In this document: piece by piece, positions 1 to 12,260 of the stretch
Layout: each line of letters opens with the position of its first letter
Position numbering within the stretch: position 1 is the first letter of the stretch
Assembly (NCBI GenBank): GCA_018881555.1
Contig: JACAXG010000080.1
Span: 3,428,076-3,492,075, forward strand
DNA length: 64,000 nt
Reading direction: 5' to 3'
Origin: Amblyornis subalaris
Taxonomy: Eukaryota > Chordata > Aves > Passeriformes > Ptilonorhynchidae
The notes under the pieces: model-generated
Told to the model about the DNA's origin: nothing
The model's database searches: none
The model's input: the letters and a program-made list of their open reading frames with translations, nothing else
Translations under genes and position numbers: made by a program

Positions 1-949
1 CTGCCTGCCCCAATGTATCAGAGGGCTTTGTGCACACGCAGTTTATCACAAGGCTGTGTTTTTATGATCTCTCNCTCTCCCAGCAGGAGGCTCCAGCATG
101 TCTGTCAGAGTGTGTTACCTCTAACACAGGAATTCCAGTTCTCAAAACAGGCAGAGGATGAACAACACTAGGCATAATAAATGGAGTTTTCCCACACTGA
201 TGTTCTTAGCATTCCCAGCTGCAAGGTCACTTCGAGCAAAAGTATTCCTCCTCGCCAAATCTTCCCGTTTTAACCCTTTCCTCCCAGCAGCTGCTTTCCT
301 GGGTAAGACGAGAAGGATGGGAACAAGGCAGCTGACACCCTCCCTGTTACTGGGTGACCACACCTCCTCCTACATCATCAGGAGTGTGTGGCTCCATCAG
401 GAAGTCAGCACGAGGTGGAAGCCTGGCGAAGCACAGCACATTCCTGCGGCTCCTGGAGCTGGAGGGGAAAACCAGGAGCTGCTCAAAGGCAAGTTCAGCT
501 TCCACACTTCCATCAAATACACTTCCAGCAGAGGCTGGTTCCCTTCATTCCCATGACAGGGCACAGCACAGCAGCTTTCGGGTGCTCTCTCTCCTGCGTC
601 CTTCCTCATCAACCAAGACATTTTGGGACAGATCTTGACACCCGCTTCCAGGCCATGGAGAGGCAGGACATGTGGCAGCTCACCCCCCGGACCCCAGCCC
701 CTCCAGCAGCCAGAAGGCACACGTGAGGCACACGACTGTGGGAGCACCAGGGCATCCTCCCGACCCACGGGTGGGGCCACTCCTGTGAGCGACCCATGTG
801 GGTCCCACAGGACATCCAACAGCCTGGGGAGGATATTTTAATGCCACCCTGCACTATCTGCTGCCTCAATGGGTACGATGGGCACACGGTGCCAGCAGCA
901 CCCAAGGCAGCTGTTTGCATCTGGGCAGGTCCCCCAGCTCCCCCGACTG
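1..949. other. Non-coding stretch, nothing recognised
   Basis: Overlapping short frames on both strands only; no repeat, exon or RNA signal seen. Confidence 0.6.
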
Positions 950-1098
950 AATCAGAATGGTTTGGGTTGGGCAGGACCTTAAAGCCCATCCAGTTCCACC
1001 CCCTGCCATGGGCAGGGACACCTTCCACTATCCCAGGTTGCTCCAAGCCCCATCCAACCTGGCCTTGGACACTTCCAGGGATGGGGCAGCCTCTGGGC
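950..1098 (-). mobile_element. CR1 LINE 3' fragment
   Basis: Reading along the plus strand, GAATGGTTTGGGTTGG, the CATCCAGTTCCACC block, GCCATGGGCAGGGACACC and TTGCTCCAAGCCCCATCC appear in order. This is the complement of the CR1 3' region, so the element is on the minus strand. It is truncated at about 1098. Confidence 0.93.
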
Positions 1099-1149
1099 AT
1101 CGAAGAGGTTCATCCTGGCAGAAGCACACATGGCTGATTTAGGTCCTTC

Positions 1150-1340
1150 AGCCTTTACATCCTTTAATCTCTCCGAAGCGATTCTCCTCCGCTCGGATAT
1201 CATCCTGGTTTTCTGTATCATCACAGAAGTGTTGAAAATTGTTTAAATATTTTATTAAATTCATCCTGACTGTGACAAGCCAGTTTTCATTCCTGAAGTC
1301 ATCTAAGCATGATCTGCTTGTCTGAGCTGTCCTAGTTAAA
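1150..1340. promoter_or_regulatory. Candidate non-coding regulatory element
   Basis: A unique, AT-rich block with no repeat signature, just right of a CR1 fragment. It contains TTTAAATATTTTATTAAATT and an AAGCATGATCTGC segment. Composition contrasts with the GC-rich surroundings. Regulatory function is conjecture. Confidence 0.2.
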
Positions 1341-2919
1341 CACCGAGATTTTACTCCCCAGTTCAGGCCATGTGTTTTTCAGCTTAAAAGAATGTGATTT
1401 TCAGACATCTTATTAAATGTGCTACATTTGGTACAAAAAATTCCCAAACTACAGTGAGCCCTGAGCGTATTTGCGCATTTTCCACTATTTTTATTTACTC
1501 CTTTAAAAAGACAGAGTGGAAGGAAAAGATTTCCACTGCTCCAAGCAATGTCTTTTTCCAGGAATTTTTCTCTACTGAGTAATTTCCAGTTCCTTCCAAA
1601 CCAGGAGGTATAGNGGGGTCATTTTCTGATGCTCTGCTATAGGAACCACCTCAGCTGCACACCCCGAGGGGTGGAAGGACTGGGGACCAGCCTCACATCT
1701 TCCCACCTCCGAAGACACCGTGGGATGGATGATGGTGAGCAAAAGCAGCCAGTGCTGGCAGCAGCCCCAGAGCCCCCCACCAGAAGTGGTCACCCCACAC
1801 CGGCCCCAAAAATCCCCAGGGCCCCTCTTGGGAGAAACTCAGGAAGCAGCTCTGTTGTCCCCATGAGAGCCAAGCATCGCTGGAATTCCTGCTTCCCTGA
1901 AAAATCCCTTCTGTTGGAAAAGTACGCCATCAATAATGATCCTATTTTACTCTGCCACAGTGATGAAACCACAAAAATTGAGGAGAGAGGACAAAAAAAG
2001 AAAGAAGACACTGCAGATGTCCACCTGCTCCTTCAGTCTCAGCCTTCCAGCCTTACATCCTCTCAGGCTTCTGTCTCTCCCCTGCACCAAAAGGGACTCG
2101 TTTATCACCTTTTTGGGTCATCGTGGTCTTGATGATGATGCCCAAATCCCCCCCTGCACAGGAGGATGGCTCTGTGGAGGCTGCAAGGGAACAAGTTCCT
2201 TCCATCTCTTGGGGATTCTGGTGCCGGTCCCGTGTTGGAGCTGGAGGATCCGAGTGCTGGCAGCAGTGCAGATCCTTCCCAAGATCCTCCGTGTCCTAGG
2301 GACACCCAGGTGAACCAATCCCTGCTGCACACCCTGCCAGATCTGGGGTCTGCAAGGCCACCGTGGGTGGACGGCTCACACGGTCCCACACCCAGAGAGC
2401 TCCACCAGCAGCACCTCAGGAGCCTGACATGGGAGAAGCCCAGCCAAGCCCTAGGACAAGGTCAGGCAGGAGTCACCCACAACTCTGGGAAGGCAGAGAT
2501 TCCACAGGACGGGCACAACCCATGGCCNGAAACGCAGAGCAACGATCTCAGGCATGGGGAAGGATTAGAAACCGGAACACACCGAGCACCTGGAGGAGCT
2601 GCCGGAAGGCAGAGGGATAACCGGAGGACAAACCAACAACGACACAGCTCGAGGAGGGATCAGACCATGAGGAAACACATCCTGAGAGCCCCAGCTGAGG
2701 ATGGACCGTCAGGCACGAGTCAGCACCCTGGCACTGCTGGCTTTGAAGCCAAAGTGAACAAAATCCTTTCAAAGCATAAAAGATAGATGATGCTTCATTC
2801 CATAAATATGTATATCCTCGTGGAAGAGCCGACTGGTAGAAGGAAGATGCATCTTTTGAAGGAGTTCTATGAATACATAGTAGGCAAAAAACACCATCAA
2901 AGTTATCCTTAAAAGAGAG

Positions 2920-2993
2920 GAGTGAAGGGGAGAGGAGGGAAAGGGAGAGCAGGTAAAGAGAAGGGCAGGGAAAGGCAGGGCAGGGCAGGGAAC
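2920..2993 (+). repeat. Purine-rich tract with G-quadruplex motif
   Basis: An A/G tract of about 70 bases ends in five GGG runs separated by 2-7 bases at 2963-2990, satisfying the usual G-quadruplex pattern on the plus strand. It reads as C/T-rich on the minus strand, which is the presumed direction of MID2 transcription. Confidence 0.7.
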
Positions 2994-5634
2994 GACACCA
3001 ACTCCAGTGGACAGGAGTCGCCAGGGGTGCTCTATGACACTGCAATCATGTTAACTGCTCTTGCTGCAGGTAATCGTCTGGCTGTGAAGAGCCCTTCGGA
3101 ATACTCCTAGGGTGTGTGAGAAGTCAGACAGAGATGGAATTTCCAGGGAAAAAGCCTGACACGTAATGATGTGAGGTACATGGGTGCGTCTGAATAGCAG
3201 GAGACTCGGTGTCACCAACAATTACTAAAGGCAGAAGAGGACAAACTACCTGAAAGAGCATCAACAAACACTTTTTCCATTAAAGTTTCCTAACCCTTCA
3301 CTCCTCACCCTCTGAGGCTCTCCCTGTGATTCACAACCAGGAAAGCTTCATTAGGCAAAACCTCGTGACGTGTGACGCGTCCCCAGGAGCCACGGGACCA
3401 TCCCGTGGGTACCTGTGACACCTGGCTCAGGGCATGGCCTGGGTTCCACAGGCTCCCACAGCCTTTCCAAGCAGCGATATCATCTCAGGAGCTCGAACAC
3501 CCATCTGAGGCTGCTAAAGGAAATCTGGGATTGGGCAAGTCATTTACGCAAATTCCTATTTGCACCTAATAAACAACCAAGTGTCTGTGGCAGAAACGAA
3601 GAGATGGAATTCAAAGGGAATGCACTGAGCAAGGAGTTCAGTGCTAGAGAGAAATTCATGGAAGATTCATACATTCCCAAAGAACATCTGGTCCCATTCA
3701 ACATCTAAAAAGCCGCTTTGAGATTTTCACCAGATAACGGGTTTATCAAAGATTCACTAATCACTTCACTCAATTCCTATCACACCTCCCGAACCAAATT
3801 AGCAAAATTCAAGTGAAAAGCAAGGAAGAATCCTGAAGAAGGTACCTGTTCCCCTCCACCTCATTGCCAGCACATAAAGTGGCTGCGAAGCAGAATTCAG
3901 GCCTGAACACCAGGAAGAAATTGTTTGAATTACAAATACAAAATTAGCTGGAGAGTGAAGTTAAAGCTCCTGCATTTCAAATTATAGCAGGAGACATACG
4001 GAATTCTGCAGAGATCAGCCAGACCTGACACTAGAGGTCAGTGACAAGTGACAGGGGCGACACCAAGCCTGACTTACGCTGTGAGCATGATGTTCAGCTT
4101 TACTGAGCCAAAACATCGCAAAACGTGGTTTTAATCTAAAATATTAATTTGCAATAAATGCGTAAATTATATCTGCAAATGGCTGAGGCTCCAGCTCATC
4201 TGTTTGTACCAGCCTGAGGGTTTGTTTGGTGTGTCATCCTCCTCATGCTTCTACTGCCTCTATCACCACCTCACCGCTACCTGCCGTGGCACTGGCACCC
4301 ACCTCCTGTCCCTACAGATTATTTCTGCCAGTTCCTCCATCCAGGAGCTGGCTACAGACAGAGCCTGAAAACAGACAATCCATGCTGGAAGGGATNAGAG
4401 CTGGAGGCGGACAGGGAATGAAGGCTGAGGAGGCGGTTGTGTTGGGTGACGATGACCAAGGACAGGGAGAGACCAGCTGAGGGGAAAAGCTCAGCGAGAA
4501 ACTCAAAGAGAAGGAAACCACTCTGCCTACACCCATCTCTGGGGCTGTGACACTCATCTCTGGGCTGAAACACCCATCCCATCTCTGGGGCGCATCCCAC
4601 CAGCAGGAACTGGGGCTCAGCATCTCTGCGTTCAGCAGTCAGAAGCACCAGAACCGCCTGCCCAAGGGAGTCCCCNCCGAGCCCCCTCCCAGCAGGACAC
4701 AGGGCAGGTGGGTCATTGCCAAGACTCCTGAAATAGGAACCCCTCAGCCCCCCCTTTTCACACTCTTCCCCCCTCACTGCCCCCATCAGGGGCTCGTGCT
4801 GGAGAGGGGGCACCGAGCCGGCTGCCAGCGCCTGATAACGGAATACAGAGCCTGCGCTCCGGAGCCTTCCCTCTCCCAGCGTGCCCTGGAAACTCATCTC
4901 GCAGCTCCGACGATCAAACAAGCCGATCAAACGCTCCAGCGGCTGNGTTTTAATTCCCTGTTGATCCAACTCCCGCGCACACTCAGGAGCNTTTTTTTAT
5001 TCCTTCCCCCATCTCTGCAGCAGCAGCCGGAGGAGCTGGAGCCGCGGGACAGTTGGCTGAGGCAGGAAGAGCAGGCAGGAGAATGTCAGGAATCACACGC
5101 ATCTCTTCACCTGTCCCATACTGACAGGATTTACTCTCAGTTTAAAACCTTTGCCAGGAGCTGGATGGAAGGGTAGCACGGATGGGCTAGGACAGCCCTG
5201 CAGGGGCTACAGGACGATGCTGTAGGATAAAAGATAGAAAAGCTCCCTTACAGCCAAGTTCCCCATACACTTCAGCTATATTTTTAGTAAAATTTTAAAT
5301 ATTTAAGCTCTTGACAGGGAAAGAAGGAGAGGCAAAAGACCAGANCAGCTCCCGCAGATGCCAGAGCAAAGATCTACTCGCTTTATTTTGGGGGACAGGA
5401 TCTTCCAAGGGTTTCCTTCCTTTCGAGGGACAGCCTGATGGACAAGAAACCCCCAAAACGGGGAAGGATCTCCCTGAGAAACATCCCTAGGAAAGCTGCA
5501 CCGCTTGGTGGCATCACTCTCAAAAGCTTGGGCACGTGGGGACAGTTTGCTAATGAGGATCGCAGTGATTAGGAGCACCAAATTATCTTCCGCAGCACAC
5601 AACAAACAATGCTAATGGTGGGATAATGTCAGGC

Positions 5635-5775
5635 GGAATCACACTGGATTGGAACAGCGCTGATAGCACATGTTAAGCAGACATATAATTACCACTGTGG
5701 CGCCTCGATAATATTAATAACGCTGCTAATTAGACTGATATAAATAGCAAGATTAATTGTCACAAAACATCAGTG
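5635..5775. promoter_or_regulatory. Candidate homeodomain-rich non-coding element
   Basis: An AT-rich island with TAATTA at 5686-5691 and 5727-5732, TTAATT at 5753-5758, a GATAAT and an ACTGTGG (RUNX-like) within about 80 bp. No repeat or coding signature is present. Clustering of homeodomain cores is typical of developmental enhancers, but conservation could not be tested. Confidence 0.3.
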
Positions 5776-5876
5776 TCAGGGTTTGAAAGGCAGCCCTAAA
5801 CCTTGCACTTCTTGTCAGCACTCGGGCACCGGGGCTGGAAGAGACAGCACCCGGCACTGATGGCACCCTGTGGGTT

Positions 5877-5950
5877 CTGGTTGTACCTGGTGGCACCTGG
5901 CAGCACCCAGAGGCTCCTGGTTACACCTGGTGGCACCTGGCAGCACCTGA
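5877..5950 (+). repeat. Two-copy tandem repeat, 40-bp spacing
   Basis: The segment CTGGTT...ACCTGGTGGCACCTGGCAGCACC occurs at 5877 and again at 5917 with two or three differences. It lies about 100 bp from the AT-rich island at 5635-5775. Confidence 0.8.
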
Positions 5951-6699
5951 CCCTGATGGAGGGAGCTGGCAAGGGGCAGACAGCAGTGGCAGGAAGGCAC
6001 AGCCCAGCACTGAGCGATACAAAGTCCTCCCTGTCCCGAAGATGCCTGAACACCCCAAGGACAGCCGGGATGATCCTGGAGCATGTCCCCACGTAGCCCT
6101 GGCAACCTTATTTGCTCTGGATTGACAGCAGAACAGCCTGTGTGAAGGAAACAACCTGCTACTTTCCCTTAATACCCTGAAGACAGATGAGAGCAGCNTT
6201 GGGAGCCATTGAGGAAAATGTTCCTCCACTGGGGCTTTGCTATGTTCCTGCCCGTGGGAGCAAGCAGAGCTCCGGAGGCTGGTTTAGAAACCCACATCCC
6301 AGTGCTGGGAAAGGCAGGACAGGAAAAAATGGNGACAATTAAGCCCAATGCGCCCCTTGGGAGACCTTCCCTCTCACTCACAGTTGCCTCCTGCCATGGG
6401 GCCGCTGCACTCAGCGAGGGGCTGGCATGGAGCAGCACCACGGAGGGGCTGGAGGGTGACACCACAACCACAGTCTCCCCTCCTCACCTCTCCTGGCAGA
6501 AGAACAAGTTTGGATGGAAAAAGTAGGAGGAGCTGGCCAGAAGGGGTGGGTCCCCGACAACTCAGGATATTCTGTGATCCTACGAAGCGTAAAGCCCACG
6601 GAGGCTGCTGCTGCCTNAATAACCTCCTCCCAAATTCCTGCTTCCTGNGGGACATGCCTGCGCTGAACCAACNCTTCCACCTTCCCAGCACCAGCGTGT

Positions 6700-7180
6700 G
6701 AGAGCCGCCGGGGGCACGCTCACCCCCACATCCCGCTGGGCCATCCCACATTTCTCGGGGAACCCGCCCCGAGTTTCTCCCCGCCTGGCTCTGAGCCGCT
6801 CGGCTGGGTGAGCTCTGAGGGTGCTCCGGGCTCCCTGCCCCAGCACCTGGCTGNGGGGGCAGCAGGCAGGATCCTGGGAACGCCGCGAGCCGGGCGTGGG
6901 GCGCGCTGCCCGCTGCCAGCCGGCCGGCCCAGCCATGCCCCGCTGGCAGCTCCGAGCGCAGGCGCTGCCAAGGCGCGAAGGAGGAGGCTTGAAACCCTCG
7001 GGTTTCTCTTGGAAGTGGAATCGACGCGCCAACGACGGCCTGGGATGGGGCTTATTTTGGCTGATTTGTTGCTTATGTAAAGCCGTGGTGAGACTGTTCA
7101 AACCAGCGCTGGAGATGCTGAGATAGATGCGCGCGGTACAAACTCAGCCTNGGGCTGAACGCGCCAACGCTGGAGAAGGC
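6700..7180. other. CpG-enriched patch in intron
   Basis: CpG pairs are frequent (for example CGCGCCAACG, GATGCGCGCGG) compared with flanks, though less dense than at 47-48 kb. It could be a small island or an alternative promoter. No start or splice structure is convincing. Confidence 0.4.
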
Positions 7181-8586
7181 TTTAACTCCTTGCGCACACG
7201 CGAGGAGAGAGTCCCACTCCTTCTGCCGTTTTCCCTTTGCTGTTTTGCTTCTGGGGAAGTAAACAAAATGCCCAAACCCACCAAAAAAGACGCCAAAACA
7301 TCACCAAGCAATGGTACAAACAGCATTTTCGGGGTTTTCTTCTGCAGCCAGAGCCTTGGCACTGCTTGGGGACTCCCTCTGCCCCTGCAAGGCATGGGGT
7401 ACTATAGGGGACTTGGCAGAGATGTAGAGGGGACACTGCACTTCCAAAGCCTTTGTATCCCAGAGTCCCACCAGATGAACTGGCACTGTGGCTGCCACAG
7501 GAGTCCTGGGCAAGCAAAGCCCGTGCACTTCCCCCCGCACGGCCAGGGCACCACTGGTGACTCCGATGGGTCGAGCTCCACACCAGCGCAGGGGTCCGAG
7601 CCAGAGCCTCCTCCAGCACATCCCGACGTGCTCCCGGGCTGCCCCGGCATGGCGCCAGCACCAGCTTATCCAGCAGATCTCGGGCACCGGCCCCACGGAT
7701 TACTCAAGCTCCAATGTCTTACGGCAACGGGCACGAGAGAAAATGCCTGAACAGGTTTTCCCTCCCGGAGCAAACAGCCCTGCCCTCTGCGGCTGCCCCG
7801 GGGCTGGGGACACGGCGCGGCGTTGGCACGTGCCCCAGAGCACCCGAAGGCAGCGGGTTTGGGCAGCGCAGAGGGAGCCCGTGTGCCCAGCCCTGCCTTC
7901 AGCCAGCCCTGCTGCCCTCCTNGTCCCCCCAAAACCACAACCCCATGCCAGCTGGCGGTGCTGAGCGCCCCAGGAGCTCCCTACCCCGTGCCANGCCGTC
8001 AGATGGGGGCTGCCCAAGCCTCTCTGCAGACCACCTTGAGGAACAAGGCCAGGAACCAACCCAAGGCAGACTTTTCCAAAAGTTACAACATCTGGGAAGC
8101 ACGGAGGGGAGGGACCACTGGAGCCCTCACGCTGAGTGCAGGGTAAGTGCTCATGCCAAAACCTGCTCCAGCTGCCTCAAACTTGGCTAAAGCTGCACCC
8201 AGTGAAGTGCAAAGCTCCCATCAGCCCTCGTTCNCTCCTGAAGAAAAAACCCATCCATTTCAGATATAAGGAAAAACTCCCTTCTCTCCTCTGCATTAGG
8301 AGTGAAAGCCCTAAAGTTCCAGTTATTTCCCCAGAAAACTCGGTGGGTTGAAGTTTGGGGGAAGGGTGAGCTGTTCTGGAAAAAACCCAAACGTATCAAA
8401 GTGACGAGCTGGGGTGAGGCCTTGGAGCATTCCCAGGGCTGCCCTGGAGACCTCATCTCAAATACAGGAACCCCANGCTGTGCCACCCCAGCACCACCAC
8501 CATCCTCCCCAGCCACTCGCAGCTCACCCTTTTCTCCTTTCCAAAAAACCCCNAACAACCCCAGGAATCCAAAAGCCCACGCAGAA

Positions 8587-8760
8587 TGACAGAATTGTTT
8601 AGGTCGGAAAAGCCTTCCAAGACCATTGAGTNCCACCATTCCCACAGCACTGTAAAGGCCACCACTAACCCACGTCCCCAAGTGCCACAACCATACATCT
8701 GTTCAATCCCTCCCAGGGATGGGGACTCCACCCTTTTTACACTGGAAAATGTCACTCTAA
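8587..8760 (-). mobile_element. CR1 LINE 3' fragment (divergent subfamily)
   Basis: GACAGAATTGTTTAGGTCGG is followed by the AAGACCATTGAG block, a TAACCCACGTCCCCAAGTGCC block and GGGATGGGGACTCCACC, the pattern of the older CR1 subfamilies read in antisense. It contains one N. The right end fades at about 8760. Confidence 0.88.
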
Positions 8761-11700
8761 AGAGCGGGGATTTGGCAAAGTTACTGACAGACACNGCTAA
8801 CTAAAGGGACGTGGCAGCAACCGGCCTGGGGGCACACAGAGAAGGCAAACGCCTCAGNACTGGGGTCAAATGCCTCCTGCCCGGTGTGCAGCCGGAGCAG
8901 AGCTGCAGAGCTATGATCCGGAGCTTCCCACAACACTCCCGAAGCTCCACAACACAGGGAAGTGTCCACTGAGGGGCAGGTGAGCATCCAGGAACAGCCA
9001 CGGATCAAACCCTGGGCTCGGAGCCTCCGCTGGGCTGATAGAACACATTAATTAAACAAATAGACCTTAAACTCCTCAGTAAAAGCCCGTGGAAGNATCC
9101 CATGGCTACGTGCAGCTTTGGGAAGCACAAAACCTCGTCGGGTTCAGCAGCGAAAAACCTGCAGTTTCCTGCGCGGACGAGGTGACTCTGGAAGAACAAG
9201 CGGCAGATGGGAACACCCAGGATGTGAATCCCCTGCACAAAGCCCCCTCTCTGCCTGCCACGCCCTCATGGCCCCGTGTCCAAGGCACCAAAATTGGATT
9301 GTCATGCTCTCCCAGCCCCTTGTGCCCCCTGGACCACGAGGTTTACAGAAAACCATGAGATTTACAGCAAACCAGTGTTGGTGTTTTCTGCTTCCAGCCT
9401 TCTGAGTCACTAAAGGGCACAAAGCTGGTATTTAAAGGCCAGACTGAACTCCTACAGCCCCGGGATTCCTATGCCTGCAGAATTAAGGATTACAGATGCC
9501 CTGAAATGTGAGGGGCAGAACATGATCCAGCAGACATCCTGCTAAGGGGGAGCCCCACCACCTCCAGATTACCCCCAACTGTGCTGGTTTGAGTAACACA
9601 GGTAGGTTTCATGATGCCTGGCATCCCTGTTCTGGTACTACGGGCACAGTGCCCACCAAAAGAGCCCAGCTGAGCCTGGACACCGCTGGGACCAGCTTTG
9701 GTCCACACTGAATACCCTGCACTGACCCCGGGTCCCGCTGCCAGCAGCCATCAGTGACGGGGACAGTCCCTGCCCTGCAGGGAGCAGACTCTGAGCATTG
9801 CCATCGGTGGAAAAGACCCCCAGATGAGGCAGAATGGCCAACAACCCTGCTCTTCCACTCACCTCCGTCCCTGATCCCACACCAGTCACCTATCACCCTG
9901 CTGGACCTCCCAGCCAGGCACACTGCCCTCCAGCGCCTGCTCCAGAGGGTTCCCCTTCAGTCCAGGCTCACCTTGATGAAGTGTTATTTTAAAAAAGGCC
10001 TCTGAGCCCTCACCTGCACACGAGCACCAGCCCTGCCACAGCCCCTCCAGGCAGCTGCCTGCAGGCTGCCCACTGCACCCTGCACCGCTTCCCTCGGAGC
10101 TCACCCCCCACATCCAGCTGGTCACTCCCAAGGAAGCAGATCTGCTCTGTGATACAGCAGGTAAAGGAGAGCCTGCAGCACCGTGGGCAGGACCCCAGGG
10201 CAGCGTCGGTACCACCCCCTCCTCGCTCCTGCAGACCATCTCCACGCGCACAAGGCTTCCCAGCGTGGACCAAGAGCACGCCGCTGTTTCCCGGAGAGAC
10301 CCCCGGGCCAAGCTGAGCCACCATCGCTGGGGTGCAGCAGCAAGACAAGGGCTCTCGAGGGGCAAGCAGCAGCCCCCAGGCAGCCCCTGCCCCTCACCCT
10401 CTGCCAGCCCCCTGCCCAGCATCCCCCGGCTGCCCAGTGCAGGTCTTCCATTCCATCCCAGTGAGTCAGAGCCCGAGGAAGTCACGAGGCTGGCTGGAAA
10501 ATCCCAATAGTTCCAGAAAATAAACAAACACCTCGTGGGCTCACTTTAGGGGTTTTTTTCCAAGCCTTTGGAGTGGATTTGAGTCAGCGTTTGAGCTTCT
10601 CTCCAAAGTCTCGGCATAACACACATACCAGCCCTGGGACGCTTGATTTGATGTGAAAGCTGAGGCTCTCTCATCACCCCTCCTCCCAAAGGAAGGGCTT
10701 CCCAAATCCCTGATAACTGGGATGGCACTCGAACCGGTGGCACCCTTCAGCCCAGCTGCAGCCCCACTGGGGCCTGGCTTGGTGGGCAGCAGATCAGCAT
10801 CACCAGCACAAGGAGCTGCCACCAGCTCCTGGGTTCTTGGACTGACTCCCAAGGCAAAGGGGCAGGGAGAGAGAGTCTGGGAAGCCCAAAGGTCCCTGCA
10901 GCAGCTCCCAAAGAAGTTCAGCAGTGGAGTAACACCTCAGGAGGACTCTGCACATGGAAGGAACAACAGAAGTTCCCACATCCAGGAAAATCACAGCCTC
11001 GCCTCTTTGCACCCTTTGCCACCGCATCAGGAGCTCGGCTGCATCAGCCAAGATACCCAGGACGTTTTCTGCAGCAGATCTGGAGTTACTGTAATGAAAG
11101 GCTGACACAGGAATCCTGCTCCCAGCCCCTTCCCTGCTTGCCCCTTCCTTCTGCTTACTTCCAACCCCCTTCCTTGCTGCTCCCTGCCCACTCCTGGCCC
11201 CTTCCCTCTGCTTGTTCCCAGCCCCTTCCCTGCCCACTCCCCCTGCCCGCTCCCGGCCCCATCCCACTCCAGCAGCCTCTTTCCTGCTCATCCACNGATG
11301 GGTCAAAAGACTCTTTCAACACTGAACAGTGTCGAGGCACAAGAATAACCCTCCCACACTGATCCTCCTGGCAGACCCCCACCCCAAGGGTCACTCACTG
11401 AACCTTGATCTAATTTGCTTTTCTTCCCTTTATTCCCCCCCATCAGTCCCCTCATCTTTCTTTAGAGCCGATCTTTGCCAACGGAACTTTTTGTTCCCTC
11501 TGACGCCACGGATTTATGTGCTGGCAGGGCTGCTGCGAGCAACAGCTTCCACGAGAGGCCTCGGCCTGGGCTCTGGAACAGCCCCATTAGAATTTCATTT
11601 CTGTTTTTCGATCGCAGTGTTTTACAACAGTTAAAAAGATGATTCTGAGCACTAAATAACTCACCACAGAGAGTACTAGAGGTGTACAGGATCCCTGCAC

Positions 11701-12140
11701 TTACCCAAGGTTGCACAAAGCTCAGCCGTGTGGGCAACTTGAATGATAAACTCGCTGGCTGGGCATGACTTGGATTTAAATTATTTCAAAGCCGTCACGT
11801 TTATTACTCCCTATTCTCCTTAATTTTCCCTGCTCTGCCTGTGCCTCAGCCCAGCAGTGAATGGAGCTCNGTGCTGGGGCTGCTTCTTGGGCAGGACCCC
11901 CCAAGCTCCCAGCGTTCGCCCTCTCCCGCTCTGCTCACACCGAGCTTGGATGAAAGGATGGGAAACCCCCCAGCCCGGCCCATGACACCCAGCCTGGGGG
12001 GAGGTGAGGCTGGAGAACACCCTCCTACCTTCCTGCTGCCCCGGAGTGGGGGAAGGGTGTGGTTCCCACATCAGCTTCCNACGTCTCTTTCCCAAGGCTC
12101 CNGGNCCCATATAAAAGGGGCTTTGTCTGTGCTGCTGCAT
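8761..12140. other. Intronic non-coding stretch
   Basis: Unique sequence with the pyrimidine-rich minisatellite at 11.1-11.3 kb. Long minus-strand frames near 10-10.5 kb lack any domain signature. An isolated TATAAAAG is at 12110-12117. Confidence 0.6.
11110..11285. repeat. Degenerate pyrimidine-rich minisatellite
   Basis: CCCCTTCCCTG-like blocks alternate with TGCTTGC, TGCTTAC or TGCCCACTCC about every 25-35 bp. The minus strand is correspondingly G-rich and gives a Gly/Arg-rich open frame with no other gene signal. Confidence 0.7.
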
Positions 12141-12260
12141 TAGAATCATNGAATGGCTTGGGAGGACATGGGTTAGTGGTGAACAAGGTGATGNTGCTGG
12201 TTGATGGTTGGNCTTGATGACCTTAAAGGGTCTTCCAATCTCNACGAGCCCATGATTCAG
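12141..12260 (+). mobile_element. CR1 3' ends in inverted arrangement
   Basis: The segment from about 12160 to 12258 matches a plus-oriented CR1 3' end: GGACATGGGTTAGTGGTGAA, GTTGATGGTTGG(N)CTTGATGACC and CCATGATTC. It is preceded at 12141-12161 by AGAATCAT(N)GAATGGCTTGG, which is the same 3' end in the opposite orientation. GAATCAT and ATGATTC therefore flank the unit as short inverted repeats. Confidence 0.85.

Larger units (their letters stand above)
1341..8586. other. Intronic non-coding stretch
   Basis: Apart from the listed purine tract, 40-bp duplication, AT-rich element and CpG patch, this is unique sequence. A further AT-rich patch lies at 4125-4190, and a mixed block at 4840-4980 has two GATCAAA motifs (4912 and 4925). 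No exon was found. Confidence 0.6.

Noticed and set aside
12110..12117. TATA box (TATAAAAG)
   Set aside because: It sits in a N-rich region beside a CR1 remnant with no exon downstream on the plus strand; probably chance. The same applies to TATAAAAG at 33984-33991.
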